DNA from: Spirochaetaceae bacterium
Lineage (GTDB): Bacteria > Spirochaetota > Spirochaetia > DSM-27196 > PWMO01
DNA length: 41,828 bases
Direction of reading: 5' to 3'
NCBI GenBank assembly: GCA_007693325.1
Contig: REDW01000096.1
Coordinates: 1-41,828 of the forward strand
Below, piece after piece: positions 40,474 through 41,828 of this stretch. Position numbers and translations under genes: made by a program. The notes under the pieces are model-generated. The model saw only the letters and a list, made by a program, of their open reading frames with translations, did no database searches and was not told the origin of the DNA. Numbering within the stretch: the first letter of the stretch is position 1; each line of letters opens with the position of its first letter.

Positions 40474-40628
40474 CCTATTGTTTGTCAACCGTGCCCACCT
40501 GCGTGATGGCGTTATACGTAATCCTGCAACTCGTGAACCCGTCTATCGGCCAACTGCAGCATTCTATCGAGGCACTCACGGGCGTCCATGGGTCACATAG
40601 TGAGGTTCCGCCATGGAGTTGTCAAGAA
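40474..40628. other. Non-coding gap before tRNA gene
   Basis: About 155 bp between the methyltransferase start and the tRNA. I see no supported gene; a 69-codon plus-strand frame here runs into the tRNA and has no ribosome binding site. Together with the tRNA and the region to 40795 this is the only stretch over 300 bp without a protein gene. Confidence 0.5.
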
Positions 40629-40702
<74 letters not shown>

Positions 40703-40761
40703 AGAAGTGATAACGCAACGCTACAGGCAAGAGCGTTGCTCTGTCAATACAACCGGCAGAC

Positions 40762-40790
40762 CTGTCACGAACGAGTATTCATGATACGAT
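40762..40790 (+). promoter_or_regulatory. Promoter of Cache sensor gene
   Basis: CTGTCA (40762-40767), 17 nt, TACGAT (40785-40790). The -10 ends only 5 nt before the ATG at 40796 and there is no Shine-Dalgarno, so a leaderless transcript is likely. Confidence 0.4.
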
Positions 40791-40795
40791 GATAT

Positions 40796-41812
40796 ATGAA
40801 CATATCCGGTCCCGGCAGGGGCAATCACGCCCGCTCGGTCCGTCAGAAGCTGCTCAATCTGATAACTGTCTCTACCGTTCCATTTGTGTGTGTGCTTGCG
40901 ATTGCGGTGACGGCTTTCGGAATCCACAGCTGGCGCAGCACCGTCTCAAACGTTCAGGCCATGACCGACATTCTGCACCAGATGGTGGATACAACGATCC
41001 GGGAATCGATTGTCTCGTATCTGCACGCTAAAGTAGAAAGTGCGGCATCCACCATTGATACGCTGGACCGTCTGCAGCCACAGCGCGAGTCCACACCCAG
41101 CACCACGGCAGTCGCGGAACACCTGCTGGCGACAGAGGTCGCCCACAGCGGTTACATCTACGTCCTTGACCTTGACGGCAAGGTGGTAATCCATCCAGAC
41201 CCGCAGACCCAGGGGCGCATCATTCCGCATATCGAGCCGGTGCGAACCCAGCTGGCACAGAGGGAAGGGTACCTCGAATACACCTGGCAGAACAGCTTTG
41301 AACCGCGACCCTTGGCCAAGGCGCTCTATATGCAGCAGTATCAGCGCTACGGCTGGATTATCTCTGCCAGTTCGTATCGACACGAATTTGTAGAGCTCAT
41401 CGACCCGGAACGCCTGGCGCGTACCATTGGCGCGTACTCCTTGGCAGCAGAATCGTACTCGGTGGTCATCGACAACCAGGGCGTATTTGTATCCCACCCC
41501 GACCATCCAGGGCGGCGGATCAGCGAATTCTTTCGGCAGGACGAAGCCGACCGCATCATGCAGGCGCTGTTCAGCGCTGCCGAAGGGCAACTGCGCTACT
41601 CCTGGGCAGGGCGTCCCGGAGAACCGCGGCGGCCAAAGCTCATGTTCCACCGCTATCTGCCGGACTTCGATTGGGTAATCGCCACAAGCGTGTATCTTGA
41701 CTCGCTGCAGCGGCCGATAGTCTTGATCGTGGTTGGCGTTTGCCTGTTTGTAATTGTGCTGTTCTCTTCTGTAATCATCTGTGGCTTGCACATTTCCCAC
41801 AGGCTGTCTTAA
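40796..41812 (+). pseudogene. Double-Cache membrane sensor, cut by an in-frame stop at the HAMP start
   Basis: 338 residues to the stop. One membrane helix (about 20-45) precedes a periplasmic dCache-type region with two PAS-like units: SGYIYVLDLDGKVVIHPDPQ with YGWIISASSY, and YSVVIDNQGVFVSHPD with FDWVIATSVY. A second helix lies near 308-330. The frame then reads HRLS, TAA, and continues without shift as PFVQL. HAMP domains begin with just such an RLSxPxxxL pattern, so the stop replaces one HAMP residue. Receptors of this type normally continue into a kinase, methyl-accepting or GGDEF output module beyond the window. Either the gene is broken by a point change, or a short receptor without output is made. 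The window ends 16 bp later, so I cannot see what follows. Confidence 0.6.
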
Positions 41813-41828
41813 CCGTTTGTTCAGTTGG

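Overview
The window reads as chromosome of a free-living spirochaete, probably of the Spirochaeta/Alkalispirochaeta/Salinispira kind. The strongest marker is a giant coiled-coil protein of the SpiroCoCo type at the left end. Supporting signs are a GC-rich composition (by eye), densely packed translationally coupled operons, a YmdB/RNase Y pair and a Gx-type membrane protein. Genus is inference. I see no phage, insertion sequence, integrase or CRISPR array.

Left block (113-20673, almost all minus strand): rny, ymdB and tlyA; then ptsI, der, a MerR-type regulator and a secreted or anchored NlpC/P60-like protein. These are followed by a trans-envelope set: TPR protein, outer-membrane beta-barrel candidate, ExbB, ExbD, TonB, a HAD phosphatase and SpiroCoCo. 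Many junctions overlap by 1-4 nt (TAATG, TGATG, ATGA). One plus-strand gene, a GerMN-domain protein, sits between ptsI and tlyA.

Middle block (20800-29189): a small DUF2007-like gene and a TetR gene divergent from a two-gene operon. That operon encodes cysteate synthase and a cysteate-type fatty acyltransferase, the first two steps of sulfonolipid (capnine) synthesis. A perfect 8-bp inverted repeat lies in the divergent promoter. Convergent to it are a double-VOC protein, an ECF-T-like membrane protein, a Gx transporter, a PP2C phosphatase and a degenerate-GGDEF/EAL protein, several of them translationally coupled.

Right block (29306-40473): a PRC-barrel protein, then what looks like one regulated system. 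It contains a MerA-like flavoprotein with a TVP38/TMEM64 membrane protein, a second MerA/RclA-like flavoprotein, a TusA-like protein, a YnjBCD-type ABC importer (ATPase, lipoprotein, two permeases), a DUF547 protein and a MarR regulator. A 12-bp operator-like palindrome, TTGTAnnTACAA, lies in the promoter of each of four transcription units here, including the one that carries the marR gene. The substrate of this system is not known to me; the shared operator is the main discovery candidate. A class I methyltransferase lies just upstream.

Right end: a tRNA-Arg(CCG) gene and a double-Cache membrane sensor. The sensor's frame is cut by a TAA exactly where a HAMP domain should begin.
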